A DNA stretch of 23,898 bases from Coptodactyla brooksi (Eukaryota; Arthropoda; Insecta; Coleoptera; Scarabaeidae), in the NCBI GenBank assembly GCA_033557675.1, contig JAWQRM010000345.1, positions 1 to 23,898 on the forward strand, given 5' to 3'. Positions 1 to 9,011 of this stretch are shown in pieces. Positions within the stretch are counted from its first letter, which is position 1. Each line of letters begins with the position of its first letter. The notes under the pieces are model-generated. The model made no database searches. It was not told the DNA's origin and was given only the letters and a program-made list of their open reading frames with translations. The translations under genes and the position numbers were made by a program.

Positions 1-180
1 ACCCGAGGATGTGGTGCCAAACCGAAGTAATGCCTCATGGTGGTGCCGGGATGGATTTCACGCCACTAAGATGGATATGAGTTTAGTCGGTAGGGCTTCG
101 GCGAGTCCGACATTCCAGGGACAGGGCCCTGGGTCGTGCGTAACAGCATTCTCAGACCACCCAAAAAAAAAAAAAAAAAA
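1..180 (+). mobile_element. 3' end of a poly(A)-tailed retroelement (LINE or SINE), 5' part outside window
   Basis: The first 160 bases are clearly more GC-rich than the DNA that follows, and they stop at an uninterrupted run of 18 A (163-180), after which AT-rich sequence begins abruptly. A GC-rich body ending in a pure A tail is the usual shape of the 3' end of a target-primed retroelement on the plus strand. No open frame or A/B box is visible, so this is probably the 3' untranslated end of a LINE rather than a tRNA-type SINE. The family is not identified and the 5' part with its target duplication lies outside the window. Confidence 0.6.
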
Positions 181-603
181 TTAAAATATAGAAATTGTAC
201 AAATTATTAAAGTCAACTCTTGCCAACCGAACTCCAAGATTGTCTCATTAAGGCATAAGAGATTCAGAAGTATATATTGGTTGTTTTTGATTTAATCGCC
301 TTTCATAGTCATTAATCAATAGTATTTTGATATAATTGGTGTGCACAATTTCATGTTTCGTTTGTAATGCAATTCAGTCGTGGGTTCAATTGACCTACTA
401 GAGCCTAAAGTAAATATTAATATCTTCGATTCTAGACCGAAACATCAGATCACTTAGGCTGCTTACCAACTAAGCTACAGAACTCCTTCAATTTGAAAGA
501 ATATGATGGATTCTGCCATATGATTCTCTTACATAAGCTACAAACGAGCAGATAAAAAAATATTTTGGATCAAACAGTAAAATCCCAATAAAATTTCGTA
601 TAT
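181..603. other. Non-coding AT-rich DNA with one tRNA-like relic
   Basis: This is AT-rich sequence between the poly(A) tail and the 3' end of the loqs-like gene. Apart from the tRNA-like stretch listed separately I see no gene, long repeat or coding pattern. Confidence 0.5.
424..487 (-). repeat. tRNA-like relic (possible SINE head)
   Basis: Read on the minus strand this contains TAGCTTAGTTGGTAAGC, a good pol III A box with a 4-bp D stem (GCTT/AAGC). About 30 bases later comes GGTCTAGAATCG, a weak match to the B box consensus GGTTCRANNCC. No anticodon or T stem can be paired, so it is not a working tRNA. It fits a decayed tRNA-derived SINE or tRNA pseudogene. Confidence 0.35.
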
Positions 604-609
604 TTTATT
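604..609 (-). terminator. Poly(A) signal AATAAA of the loqs-like gene
   Basis: On the minus strand AATAAA begins one base after the TGA stop at 613-611, so the signal almost touches the stop codon and implies a very short 3' UTR. Confidence 0.6.
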
Positions 610-610
610 G

Positions 611-1594
611 TCACTTTCTGGTGGTAATCTTCATGTATTCAAGTGCATTGAAGGCGGCCGACATTTGTGCTTTCTTCGCAGTTTTCCCTGTACCAAAACA
701 AATCACCAGTGGAAGTGTAGAAATTTGCAATAAGCACTGATTTCTACCATTAAATGACCTTTCGTCTACATCAATGTATGTGGTTTGAAAATGCAGTTCC
801 GTTGCCAGATCCTGGAGGAACTTGATGCAATCAAAATCGGGAGAAGATAAAGATGCTTTCTGAAATGTTATCGAAAATTATTAATACATCATGTCTGATC
901 AATCGTCTTACTTGCAGTTCGCTGAGTTTCTCACTGTCCGATTGTCGTAAGTACATTTCGAATTGAACTAATTTGTACGCAAATGCCATGTCGTTTGACA
1001 TAGTGTTCACTTCGCAGTCTTTCAATGGAGTGTAACGTTTCTCGAGAATTTCAATCGGTATTGGCTGAAAACATATTGGTATACAGTTAGTAAAAAGCTT
1101 AAAATTCTATTTACATATTTCTCTTCCTCTTCTTCTTCTTCTTCATTACAAAGCTTTATCTGGTGAGTCTCATTTGCAATTTCTCGCAAGACCTGGTACA
1201 TTTTATGTGCGGCTATTTTTTTGCCTGCTTCTTGCTTTTCCCACTTCCTATTTCGCGATATGACATCACCTTACAAGAAATTGTAAATTGTCTGTCGTGA
1301 GGCATACCTTGCACTTGTTCCAGCTCGTACGAAGGTGGTGGCCATTTTTTCGTGATGCACATTTCTTGTAATGACCCTATAGGATTTTCGCCTATTTTGC
1401 TTTCTAACTTTGACATATCTGTTCTGTAAGATTAAATATTTATATAGGGACATAGTTCGAGATAAGATAAATATTGAAAATTTTGAAAGTTTCACTTACT
1501 TTAAGTCGTTAGTTTCATAGGCAGTCATAGTATTGTCGTAATAACCAGTTGTATGCAAGTATTTGCAGTTTGGGTTATGCATACCAGATGCTTC
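611..1594 (-). CDS. loqs: Loquacious/TARBP2-family dsRNA-binding protein, 3' four exons, with a frameshift
   Basis: Partner of Dicer in miRNA/siRNA processing; dsRBD2 binds dsRNA and dsRBD3 binds Dicer. Exons read on the minus strand: 1594-1500 (acceptor after a pyrimidine tract ending TTAG; an ATG sits at 1582), 1423-1115, 1064-912 and 859-611. All introns are GT/AG and the phases agree. Exon 2 carries dsRBD2: NPIGSLQEMC, then WPPPSYEL, HDRQFTISCKV, GSGKSKKQAKK and, after a frame change, IAAHKMYQVL. It ends in a Glu run coded by a GAA/GAG repeat. Exon 4 is dsRBD3 (KFLQDLATELHF, TYIDVDERS, QCLLQISTLP, GTGKTAKKAQ, ALEYMKI), close to the Loqs/TRBP Dicer-binding domain. The frame breaks at the A7 run (plus 1216-1222), where eight A would keep it open. 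No dsRBD1 was found upstream in the window. It could be a working gene with a sequence error, a truncated paralogue or a pseudogene. Confidence 0.88.
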
Positions 1595-2733
1595 CTAACG
1601 AGTTAAATGAAGTAGAGAGATTGGACTATAACTGTCATAGCAGAATTTTTGACAGATTTCTTATTGCCATGGTGACTATATGTCTGTTATTTTATCGCTT
1701 TTAAATTTATTTTTTTACAATAATTTTTACATTTTTGTCCTTTATTTTGCCAATTGCAACACTAATTGAATACTAGTTGCGCAGTACAAGGCCTACAGAA
1801 ATAAAACTCATTCACTGCTAACATTTCAAAGACATTTTAAAAATTTACTTTCAGGGCATCTCGTGCGAAATTTTTGCTTTACATACGAGTAATGGAATCG
1901 TATTTGACTTTCTTTTGCCTTGACTCTACTTGAACTTTGGTAGAGTCAATGCAATATACTTCTGAAAGGTACTACAAACGAAAAAACTTTATTTGTAAGA
2001 TCAATTGTGATTATCTAAATAGAGATGTTGAAATTATTAAGATATTTAGATGACAATTTTGAATATGAATTGAAGACAATCTATTTGCCAGTAGATTGAA
2101 AATTTCAAAATTCACAAATGGTTTCAATTAGTTGTCAGTTTTAACAGTTGATAAACTAATAATATAATATAACGACGTTTTATACCATATTTGTAGATGG
2201 CTCGCATCTATTATTATTTAATATTTTTACAAATAACATGACAACGGTTCAATTCGGATTCAAACTATCCTTATACAGAGCTTTCAGAAAGAATAATCCA
2301 ATGTTTAACGTGCTGTTAAATAACAGGAAAAGGTATATTCATTATTATCAAAAGGTTTGAACATCGAATTCTATACTATTAAAGAGAGAAAATTGTATAT
2401 TTCTTAATTATGAAAGTTCTGTGCACTTGCTGCGACTAATCTAAAACATTAATTTGAAAGGCATTCACAAACGCCTATGTTTGAAGTGTCAAAATCTGGT
2501 TACTTTTTGGTAACACACATACAAATGTTACAATATTACCAAACTACAATAAACAAATTCTTAGAACAGGAGTCTGCATTTCTAAGAGCCCTGTAGTTTT
2601 TAGTTCACAATTTCATGTGGATGCTAACAATGCAATTTGTATTGATTTGACATACACCTAAGATATATTCTCAAAAGTAAATTATTTCTTCAAGAATCTT
2701 CCCGAACCATATGTACTGCAATGATTGTAATGA
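1595..2733. other. Upstream or intronic DNA of the loqs-like gene
   Basis: AT-rich with stops in all frames. If the acceptor at 1595 is real, at least one further 5' exon exists and this would be intron. I searched by eye for a first dsRBD on the minus strand and saw none. Confidence 0.4.
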
Positions 2734-2781
2734 TCTGGTTAACTATATGTACATTTATCTATGTACATATAGTTAACCAGA
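2734..2781. repeat. Perfect 21-bp inverted repeat with 6-base loop
   Basis: The arm 2734-2754 is exactly complementary to 2761-2781, with the loop TTATCT between them. The arms contain GTTAAC and TATGTACATA-type sequence. A transcript from either strand would fold into an unbroken 21-bp hairpin. A miRNA precursor usually has a longer, imperfect stem, so a small palindromic insertion is more likely. Confidence 0.85.
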
Positions 2782-3588
2782 CCAACTAGTGAAAATATTA
2801 AAGCAGTTTCAGGATAGTAGATATAAAGGGAGCAGAAATAAGTTATTCGCCCTTTCTGAATCCTTATTGTTAAAAGAAAATAAAAACACAAAACATTGAT
2901 ACCTAGATAATAATGATACAATTTATAAATGTTACCAAACTGCTTTGGTTTGGTAAAACAATTTCATTTGCATCAAATTAGGAGAAATCATGCTGTAAGT
3001 TAAGATCGAAGAAAGGGTTCAGATTCATTTTCAGTCGTAGAAACTTCAATATAAATGATGCACATATGTACTGGACTGGAGTAATGGTTACTTCTTAGTC
3101 TCGTAAATAGGCTATAATTTGAAGGTCCATAAAAAGCGGGACCTTCAATGCAGTATGTTTCTCAGTTTTGGTACTACCTTGTTACACCAAACACCTTTAT
3201 TGCTGCTAATGCTGTGCCAAACCTCAGTTAGTAGACTCGTATAGTAAGCAGTTTGATGAAGTTGGGGGGGATATGCCTTGTTTCTATTAACGTGGCTCTT
3301 CTCTTTGCTAGTTGATCGACTTTCTCATTACCACTTATTCCACAATATTAGGGGATGCTGTTTCTCGATCAAATCTACTCTCTTATTTTGAAACATTGAT
3401 CACCCTGTTATAGAAAAACAGTTCACTGACGTAATAAGATATTTTGATCATGTCAATACACAACTTATTATGTATAGGATATACTATGGTTGTACTGCAC
3501 ATTTTTATTCACTTGTACAACAGCATTTGAGTCATTCACATTATAACCTATGATTTGTTAAATAATTAGCACTATGTGGAAATGAGCA
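2782..3588. other. AT-rich non-coding DNA with two small perfect hairpins
   Basis: No gene is seen. Two short perfect inverted repeats occur: TTACCAAAC/GTTTGGTAA (2932-2940 with 2948-2956) and TTGAAGGTCC/GGACCTTCAA (3119-3128 with 3139-3148). Confidence 0.4.
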
Positions 3589-4121
3589 ATGTCTCGCTGT
3601 AACAATACTGACGATAAGCCTTTATCACAAATTTTCAATAGGGATTGTGAATCCTGTGATCATTTGGTAAATCTAGGAAGTAACAGCAGTAGTTCTGGAG
3701 AAAATTCTAGTGAGTGCCATGAAGAATCGAATAAAGACGGTGTTTTTTTCAAGTTGTCGTGTCTGGAATGAAAATGATACAAATAACACTCCTCCGACTC
3801 CAGCAGCATTCCATTTATCTGCAACATCGGGAGTAAAGATAAATAAAGATTAAAAATGGAACATCACTGAAGTGTTTTGAAAGATATTTTGATTCGTATT
3901 CTGGTAACTAAAACCACTGAATATGCAAAGTGTTCAAAATACATATTCTAAATCAAAGAAATGGACAGATGTGGTACTGGTCGAAACGTGAATCAATTCG
4001 TATTCTAACTTTTTCAAGGATCAAGCCCCGAGACAGATTTAAAATGAAATTCGAAACAATCATAATCTCTAATCTAAGCTGTAACACAGGGGAGTCTGCA
4101 CTGGCACTTTACCTTTTATAA
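3589..4121 (+). pseudogene. piggyBac-like transposase, N-terminal relic
   Basis: The segment starts with a 60-codon frame rich in Ser, Asn and Glu, like the acidic N-terminus of PGBD proteins. A frame change in the T run near 3740 leads to SSCRVWNENDTNNTPP and then AFHLSATSGVK, which fits the piggyBac pattern of Trp-x-x-x, a Pro-rich stretch and Phe-x-x-x-x-G-V near the start of the DDE domain. Further on, another frame gives LVTKTTEYA (compare the family's ETNRYA) and KKWTDVVLVET. Stops and shifts interrupt every block and no catalytic region follows. The 9-10 kb piggyBac relic covers mostly different parts of the protein, so whether they belong to one family cannot be told. Confidence 0.5.
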
Positions 4122-4130
4122 TCTTTTAGT

Positions 4131-4500
4131 AGAACAGAATATCCCGTGGTATATGAAATATATGGGAATCCCCGGCTTTATCGATGACAAACTGAAATTA
4201 ATTTTAACTGACATAAACAGCAGACCGGGGTCTGAAGAGAACCCCCGTGATAAAAACAAACATATAGCGAAAAATTTTGTCTTGGGGTATTAGCAGACTG
4301 GACTGTCCTATGAAGGTTAATATGCTACTTTTGTAATTTACTCTACATTCAGAATAACACTTACTGCTTTCTACCAGGAATTCAGGCTTTCAAAAAATCT
4401 AATAGACACGTCTTTCATGCAAAGGTTGCGTTTGGAATTTTGGGTTTCATATGATAGCGGAAATTATTAAATCACCACAAGGATCTAAAATAATTTCAAT
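4131..4500. other. Unassigned DNA downstream of TMEM203
   Basis: No open frame of note. A short patch around 4160-4250 is more GC-rich (CCCCGG, ACCGGGG) than its surroundings and may belong to the adjacent piggyBac relic or another insertion; I cannot name it. Confidence 0.3.
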
Positions 4501-4504
4501 TAAT

Positions 4505-4510
4505 TTTATT
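4505..4510 (-). terminator. Poly(A) signal AATAAA of TMEM203
   Basis: AATAAA on the minus strand about 115 bases past the TMEM203 stop, in an AT-rich 3' flank. It is the best candidate signal for that gene. Confidence 0.5.
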
Positions 4511-4624
4511 AAAATCATATATATCAAAAAACACATTTCATAACTTATTAACATAATTTATAAACACTAAATTGATGTTATTAAAGCATGTACACATTGT
4601 CGTAAGCTGCATTTTTGTTCCGTC

Positions 4625-5038
4625 TTAATTTTGTTGACAAGCCCGAACGGCAATTAACTGTAGTAATATGAAAACCGGGGCGAAGACCTCTGAATACTCC
4701 AGGTGAATCTGTCCGAGTAGTTTCTTGTACAGCAGCAGCTTGAATGTAAATGTCATTGAGAGAAATGTGGCTGACCAACACATTCGCAACATTGCTAGTT
4801 TTATTGCGGCCTCTAATTGCATCCGTATGAACACGATGATACAGAAGTAGGCGTTAAACGCGTCTCCGGTAAACAGTGGAAAGAAAATCATCCACCAATC
4901 GTTGCTGTACACATCGATCGTCGGGTCATATTTCAGGGCAAAGACAATCGTAAAGACGAGCATGGATATTAGGTTTACCCAGATCTCGAAGACCGTCAAT
5001 CCCAACCAACGGACTATTTCGTGCAACGTAAAGTACAT
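4625..5038 (-). CDS. TMEM203: Transmembrane protein 203 (ER membrane protein)
   Basis: An intact, intronless 137-residue frame; vertebrate TMEM203 has about 136 residues and is likewise usually single-exon. It matches the family end to end: the N-terminus has the pattern F-x-L-x-E-hydrophobic-V-x-W-L-G followed by FEIW, the middle has D-x-x-x-x-Y-F, and the C-terminus reads FILLQLIAVRACQQN, with the family's FILLQLL-x-I-R-A-C ending. Hydrophobic segments lie at about residues 14-35, 47-72, 82-105 and 117-133, giving four membrane spans. In mammals TMEM203 sits in the ER membrane, where it has been linked to STIM1-dependent calcium control and STING signalling; its insect role is less studied. 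The start is the first ATG, with no upstream in-frame extension. It lies on the same strand as the loqs-like gene, about 3 kb upstream of it. Confidence 0.95.
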   Translation of the reverse strand: MYFTLHEIVRWLGLTVFEIWVNLISMLVFTIVFALKYDPTIDVYSNDWWMIFFPLFTGDAFNAYFCIIVFIRMQLEAAIKLAMLRMCWSATFLSMTFTFKLLLYKKLLGQIHLEYSEVFAPVFILLQLIAVRACQQN

Positions 5039-5501
5039 TTTGTTTTTTGAGATTACGTCGAGTGGATCTTTGTGTATTAGACATGTACGTAATGCTGAGT
5101 CGTTCTGTTTTTATATTTCGTAGACAGCATTGTCAGTGGCCGGCTCTCTATGTGTTGGTCGATATTTTATAATACAAATAATAGTCGCATAGTTGTAGGG
5201 CCAAGGAAATACTTCTACAAATAATAGAATTATCCATGACGTTGGCACTGATTGCCAGGCTTTACTTATGTATTTAATGGGTATATGAATAATATTCTTC
5301 TGGCTTTTCATACTAATTGGGAAAGTTTTGGTCATCTCATAGGAAAAACACATGACGCCCATCACGAGTCTGTGACCCCCCCTTACCCCACGAGCGAGTG
5401 CTTAATAAATTTGTGATGTTTCAGGAGGATGTACATGCTAGCATTGCTTAACATCACTCTATGAATGTTTATTTTTTAACTATTAACAATAAGTTAAAAA
5501 A
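5039..5501. other. 5' flank of TMEM203; contains an unrecognised 83-codon open frame on the minus strand
   Basis: On the minus strand a frame from about 5362 to 5111 codes for a hydrophobic segment (SWIILLFVEVFPWP) and a polar tail ending DNAVYEI. It could be a last exon of a membrane protein, but there is no convincing acceptor (the only AG candidate follows a purine-rich stretch) and I do not recognise it. It probably includes TMEM203 5' UTR or promoter. Confidence 0.25.
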
Positions 5502-6528
5502 TTAAAAGATGCCTCCTAATTCTGCCAAACAATACCCCTACCTGTTGTAGAAATTTCTCCTCACTCTGGAGAGCGTCTTTGGAGTAATAGTTTGATGAGC
5601 TTGAATAATTTTTCTTCTGAGCTCATTCAAACTATTGGCTCATTGATGATGTTGGTAAATGATTGCTTTAGTGTTCCCTCACAAAAAGACACCATTTAGC
5701 CATAAACCTGGCGATCTAGGGGGCCATATAGTGCTGCCACTTCTGCTAATAATACGATCAGGGAAAGGATTTGTCAGAAATTCTCGCATTCTCATCGTAT
5801 TATGAGCAGGATAACCATTGTGCTGAAACCAAACCTCGTCAAAGTTGAGTGGGAGGTTTTAGACAGCAGGAATCACTTGGTTCTGCAATAGTTCTAAATA
5901 TTTGTTGGCATTTAGGTTTCCATCAATGAAAAAAGATCCAATAATGAAATCACCCGAAATACCAGTCCAAACATTCAGCTTTTGAGGATACTGCGTTCGA
6001 GTAGCAACAGTTAGATGGTTATCTTTCTGAGCCCAATATCGCGTAGTGGATGGATTGTGACAACCATGAATGGTAACAGATGATGTCCTAAGAAATTTTC
6101 ATTCTCCTTCGCATTTTCCATCATAGTTTCACAAAATTTCATTCGTCTGATATTGTCCTCAGGAAAAGTTTCTTGCGTAGTTCCCACTTTAAAGCAACGG
6201 AATTTATTGCGCTTCAAAATGTTCCTGACTGTTCGATCACTCGCACCAACTTCTTCAGAGATTTGTCTGCTGGAGCTGAGTTCAATGACTGTGACAAATG
6301 TACAGATTGATATTTGTGCCTAGCCTCTCTTTCAGGCTTCAATTGAGGTCGAGGGTCGCGAATTTTCAAGTGACATTGGAGACAAAACGCAATATTGTTT
6401 GATGCGATGGAACTGGCTAATAAATTTACAACTTCTTTTGAAGACTTGCCTCTCAAATACCAGTTGATAATTTGAACCCCCTCAGCGGTTGTAAAAACGG
6501 ACATTCTGAAGCTGTTGTATGTCGTCAA
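5502..6528 (-). pseudogene. Tc1/mariner-family (DDE_3) transposase relic, copy 1
   Basis: The minus strand carries a nearly full but broken mariner-type transposase. In order: an N-terminal helix-turn-helix region (TTAEGVQIINWYLRGKSS), DPRPQLKPEREAR, then RNKFRCFKV and FPEDNIRRMKFCE in a second frame. After a further shift come HNPSTTRYWAQKDNH, TQYPQKLNVWTGISGDFIIG, FFIDGNLNANKYLELLQNQ, DEVWFQHNGYPAHN, PPRSPGLWLNGVFL, and the tail TPKTLSRVRRNFYNR-stop-GYCLAELGG. The second catalytic Asp (normally FQQDG) is Asn (FQHNG), the third (normally SPDLSPND) is Gly, and the FTDES block is missing. The element is dead several times over. I could not find matching terminal repeats. It is a diverged relative of the copy at 14.6-16.2 kb. 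Confidence 0.9.
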
Positions 6529-7183
6529 CGCTCTTAGATTCTCTCGCTAATTGTCATCCGATCTTCAGGAATGCCCGAACGACTCAACCAATCGTGTTAG
6601 GTAGTTATAGTTAATGCAATATCCCTATGAGAGGACATGTAATTTCCTACACAGTATACCCATTAAATATATAATAGAATTTAGCCTAACAAGTACAACA
6701 TAACCTCAATATTATTATACGCACTCTAATATCCGATTTGGTATTTATATAAATCACGTTATCTGCTGTTTTTGATTTATTCAACCTCTGCCTCTTCTTC
6801 AAATTATGATTCGGGTGAAGAAATTTTCTGTTTCTATTCTTTCCCGTAATGGTTGGACTGCAGCTAACTTCGGCCATGTTTATCAAAAAAAATAATTCGA
6901 ATCGCTTTTAAATTTCGGTAATTTACCGAAAAACTTCAATAATCCCACGAAATTACTAATTATAAGTTAACGGTTATCGAACATTTATTAAAAATTCTCA
7001 AGTGTTGACGATATTCTTAAAACTAGTCGTGAGATGGCGCCAAACCAATTTCCTTTTCTAGTTAATTTCAGAGTAATTGAATGTGTCCCGTTCCGTCAAA
7101 TTGTGATGTTTTGAGGTTAAGTAATTTGTCAGAATTGCACAATTCTACCGGGTATTGCTGTTTAACTCCCGTTTTCAACCAAT
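6529..7183. other. Intergenic DNA with the DHDDS 5' flank
   Basis: Holds the 5' flank of DHDDS; no TATA box is obvious just upstream of it, and the start context is CCAATATGT. On the minus strand, 6886-6686 is an open frame whose first part is very basic (KNRNRKFLHPNHNLKKRQR). It starts about 300 bases from the DHDDS ATG and is oriented divergently, so it could be the first exon of a divergent gene. I do not recognise it and see no strong donor site. Confidence 0.3.
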
Positions 7184-8053
7184 ATGTCCTGGATATTAGA
7201 TAATCCTTTGAGCTACATCCAACAATTCTGCGTGAACATCATAAAAGCCGGTAAAGTTCCGAAACACGTAGCTTTTATAATGGACGGTAATCGAAGGTTC
7301 GCTAGTAAAAATCATATTCAGAAAGCAGCAGGACACAAAAGCGGCTTCGAGAAGTTGGCGCAGGCTTTGCAATGGTGCTTCGAGTTGGGTATCAAGGAGG
7401 TGACCGTCTACGCGTTCAGCATTGAGAATTTCAAACGTAGCGAAGAGGAAGTTGACGCTCTAATGGAACTGGCCCGAGAGAAATATAGGAGTTTGTTGGA
7501 GGAACGCGAGAAGTTAAAGCGAGAAGGCATTTGTATCCGGGTAATTGGAAATTTGAGTTTGCTCCCAGAGGACATACGGAAAAACGTTGCCGAAGCGATG
7601 TTAATGACTAGAGATAATAATAAGTTATTTTTAAATGTAGCGTTTGCGTACACATCGAAAGATGAGATCTCAAATTCTATTAAAACAATCATTAGTGGGG
7701 TTCAAAACAATGAAATAACTATTAACGATATTAATGAAAAATTAATTTCCGATTGTTTATATACGAATTATTCTGCTGAACCTGAATTATTGATACGAAC
7801 GTCGGGCGAAGTTAGATTTAGTGATTTTCTACTTTGGCAAATTGGAAATTCCAATGTTTATTTCACTAATATTTTATGGCCCGAATATAGTATATGGCAT
7901 TTGCTGGGAGCCGTTTTTCAATACCAAAGACAATGTGAAAACTTGCAAATTTTAAAACGAAATGATGTAGAGCACAGTGACACCGTTAAAGATTTTCTTA
8001 AAAATGTAGATAATAAAAGGTGGGTTCAGTTAGAATTATATGCTAGAGCTTGA
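7184..8053 (+). CDS. DHDDS: Dehydrodolichyl diphosphate synthase catalytic subunit (cis-prenyltransferase)
   Basis: Adds isopentenyl units in cis to farnesyl diphosphate, giving dehydrodolichyl diphosphate for dolichol and protein glycosylation. It acts at the ER membrane, normally in a complex with NUS1/NgBR. The intronless 289-residue frame is intact; the human protein is 333 residues with a longer C-terminal tail. Seen in order: an N-terminal amphipathic stretch (1-25); the pyrophosphate-binding motif FIMDGNRRFA (31-40) with Asp34 and Arg37/Arg38; GHKSGF (50-55); VTVYAFSIENFKRS (73-86); NVAFAYTSKDEI (151-162); and IRTSGEVRFSDFLLWQ (204-219) with Arg205, Arg211 and Ser213. This spacing matches the human enzyme. 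The start is supported by the conserved MSW N-terminus. No introns, poly(A) remnant or frame damage suggest anything but a functional gene. The NUS1 partner is not in the window. Confidence 0.97.
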   Translation: MSWILDNPLSYIQQFCVNIIKAGKVPKHVAFIMDGNRRFASKNHIQKAAGHKSGFEKLAQALQWCFELGIKEVTVYAFSIENFKRSEEEVDALMELAREKYRSLLEEREKLKREGICIRVIGNLSLLPEDIRKNVAEAMLMTRDNNKLFLNVAFAYTSKDEISNSIKTIISGVQNNEITINDINEKLISDCLYTNYSAEPELLIRTSGEVRFSDFLLWQIGNSNVYFTNILWPEYSIWHLLGAVFQYQRQCENLQILKRNDVEHSDTVKDFLKNVDNKRWVQLELYARA

Positions 8054-8131
8054 AAATGTGTTCGTTTTAACTTTTTTCTTTAAATTATATTTCTAGAAAC
8101 GTGATCTTTTGGTTTTATTTCACATTTATAT

Positions 8132-8137
8132 ATTAAA
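8132..8137 (+). terminator. Probable DHDDS poly(A) signal ATTAAA
   Basis: ATTAAA, the commonest variant signal, lies 79 bases past the stop. No AATAAA occurs between the stop and this point. Confidence 0.45.
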
Positions 8138-8335
8138 CATCTGAATCAGGATTGTCATTTAAACACATCATTTTATTCGACTTATAGAATAGATGATCAT
8201 CTTTTGAATTGCATAGGACATTACAACTATTAACAGAAATATTTTCACATTTTACTAACACAAAAGCAAAAATTAACAGTTTCAATGTTGAGCAATGGGT
8301 TTTCAAATGAGAGAAAAAAACATTTCTTTCAAAAA

Positions 8336-8830
8336 CCGAAAAAATGAAAAACGTCTGAACGAACGTCGAATGAAAAAAAAATTTAAAAATTTGGAAAAAA
8401 AATTTTAAACTCATTTTTTTGAAAAAAATTTCGAAAATTTTTTGAAAAAAAGATTTATTTGATAATTTCTTTTTTCATTCGGCGTTCGTTCAGACATTTT
8501 TCGTTTGGCGAAAAATCTACAAGATTAAATTTTTTTTAAAAAAGTTAAAAAAAATTTATTTTCGCTGACATTTCGCAGATTTTTCGTCGAATGAAAAATG
8601 TCTCGATGAACGCCGAATAAAAAGAAATAAAAAAAAAATTCCAAAAAAATTTCACAAAAATTAAAAAAAATTCTTTTCGTTTTTTTTGAAAATGTTTTTG
8701 AAAAAAAAATTTTTTTATAATATTTTTTCGGCGTTCGTTCAGACATTTTTCGGCGTTCGTTAAATGTTTTTGAAAAAAATTTTTATTTCATTCGGCATTT
8801 CAGATGTGTTTCATTCGGCGAAAAATGTTG
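8336..8830. repeat. Low-complexity block of inverted copies of an oligo-A/T plus CGAACG-type motif
   Basis: Oligo-A and oligo-T runs surround copies of a core reading GGCGTTCGTTCAGACATTT on the plus strand (8481-8499; 8729-8747; a partial copy about 8750-8765). The reverse complement appears at about 8345-8371 and, diverged, at 8588-8617. The arms 8336-8380 and 8462-8508 are near-perfect complements and would form a long hairpin. Further shortened pieces (CATTCGGC) follow at 8788-8825. No coding sense is seen; small open frames here are artefacts of the A/T runs. It may be a satellite-like array, a foldback element or the subterminal repeats of the neighbouring piggyBac copy. Confidence 0.65.
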
Positions 8831-9011
8831 TTTGAAAAAAGGGAATTTCCCATTTACCATAATTTGTAAAACATTGAATATGCATTCGGTCATTTGTGAT
8901 CAGAGTGTCAATAAAACATCTTTGTGATATTTCTAATATAGAAAGTATGAAAAATAATAAATATCTTTTAGTAAATATATATTTTTTATAAATTTAGGGA
9001 TTTGATTTACA

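Noticed and set aside
1213..1416. A 67-residue independent small dsRBD protein ending at the TAG at 1213
   Set aside because: The domain is cut in the middle of its last helix and the missing part follows directly in the next frame, with matching splice sites on both sides; it is one exon with a one-base break.
8133..8746. Phe/Lys-rich minus-strand open frames
   Set aside because: They arise from poly-A/poly-T runs in the repeat block and carry no protein pattern.
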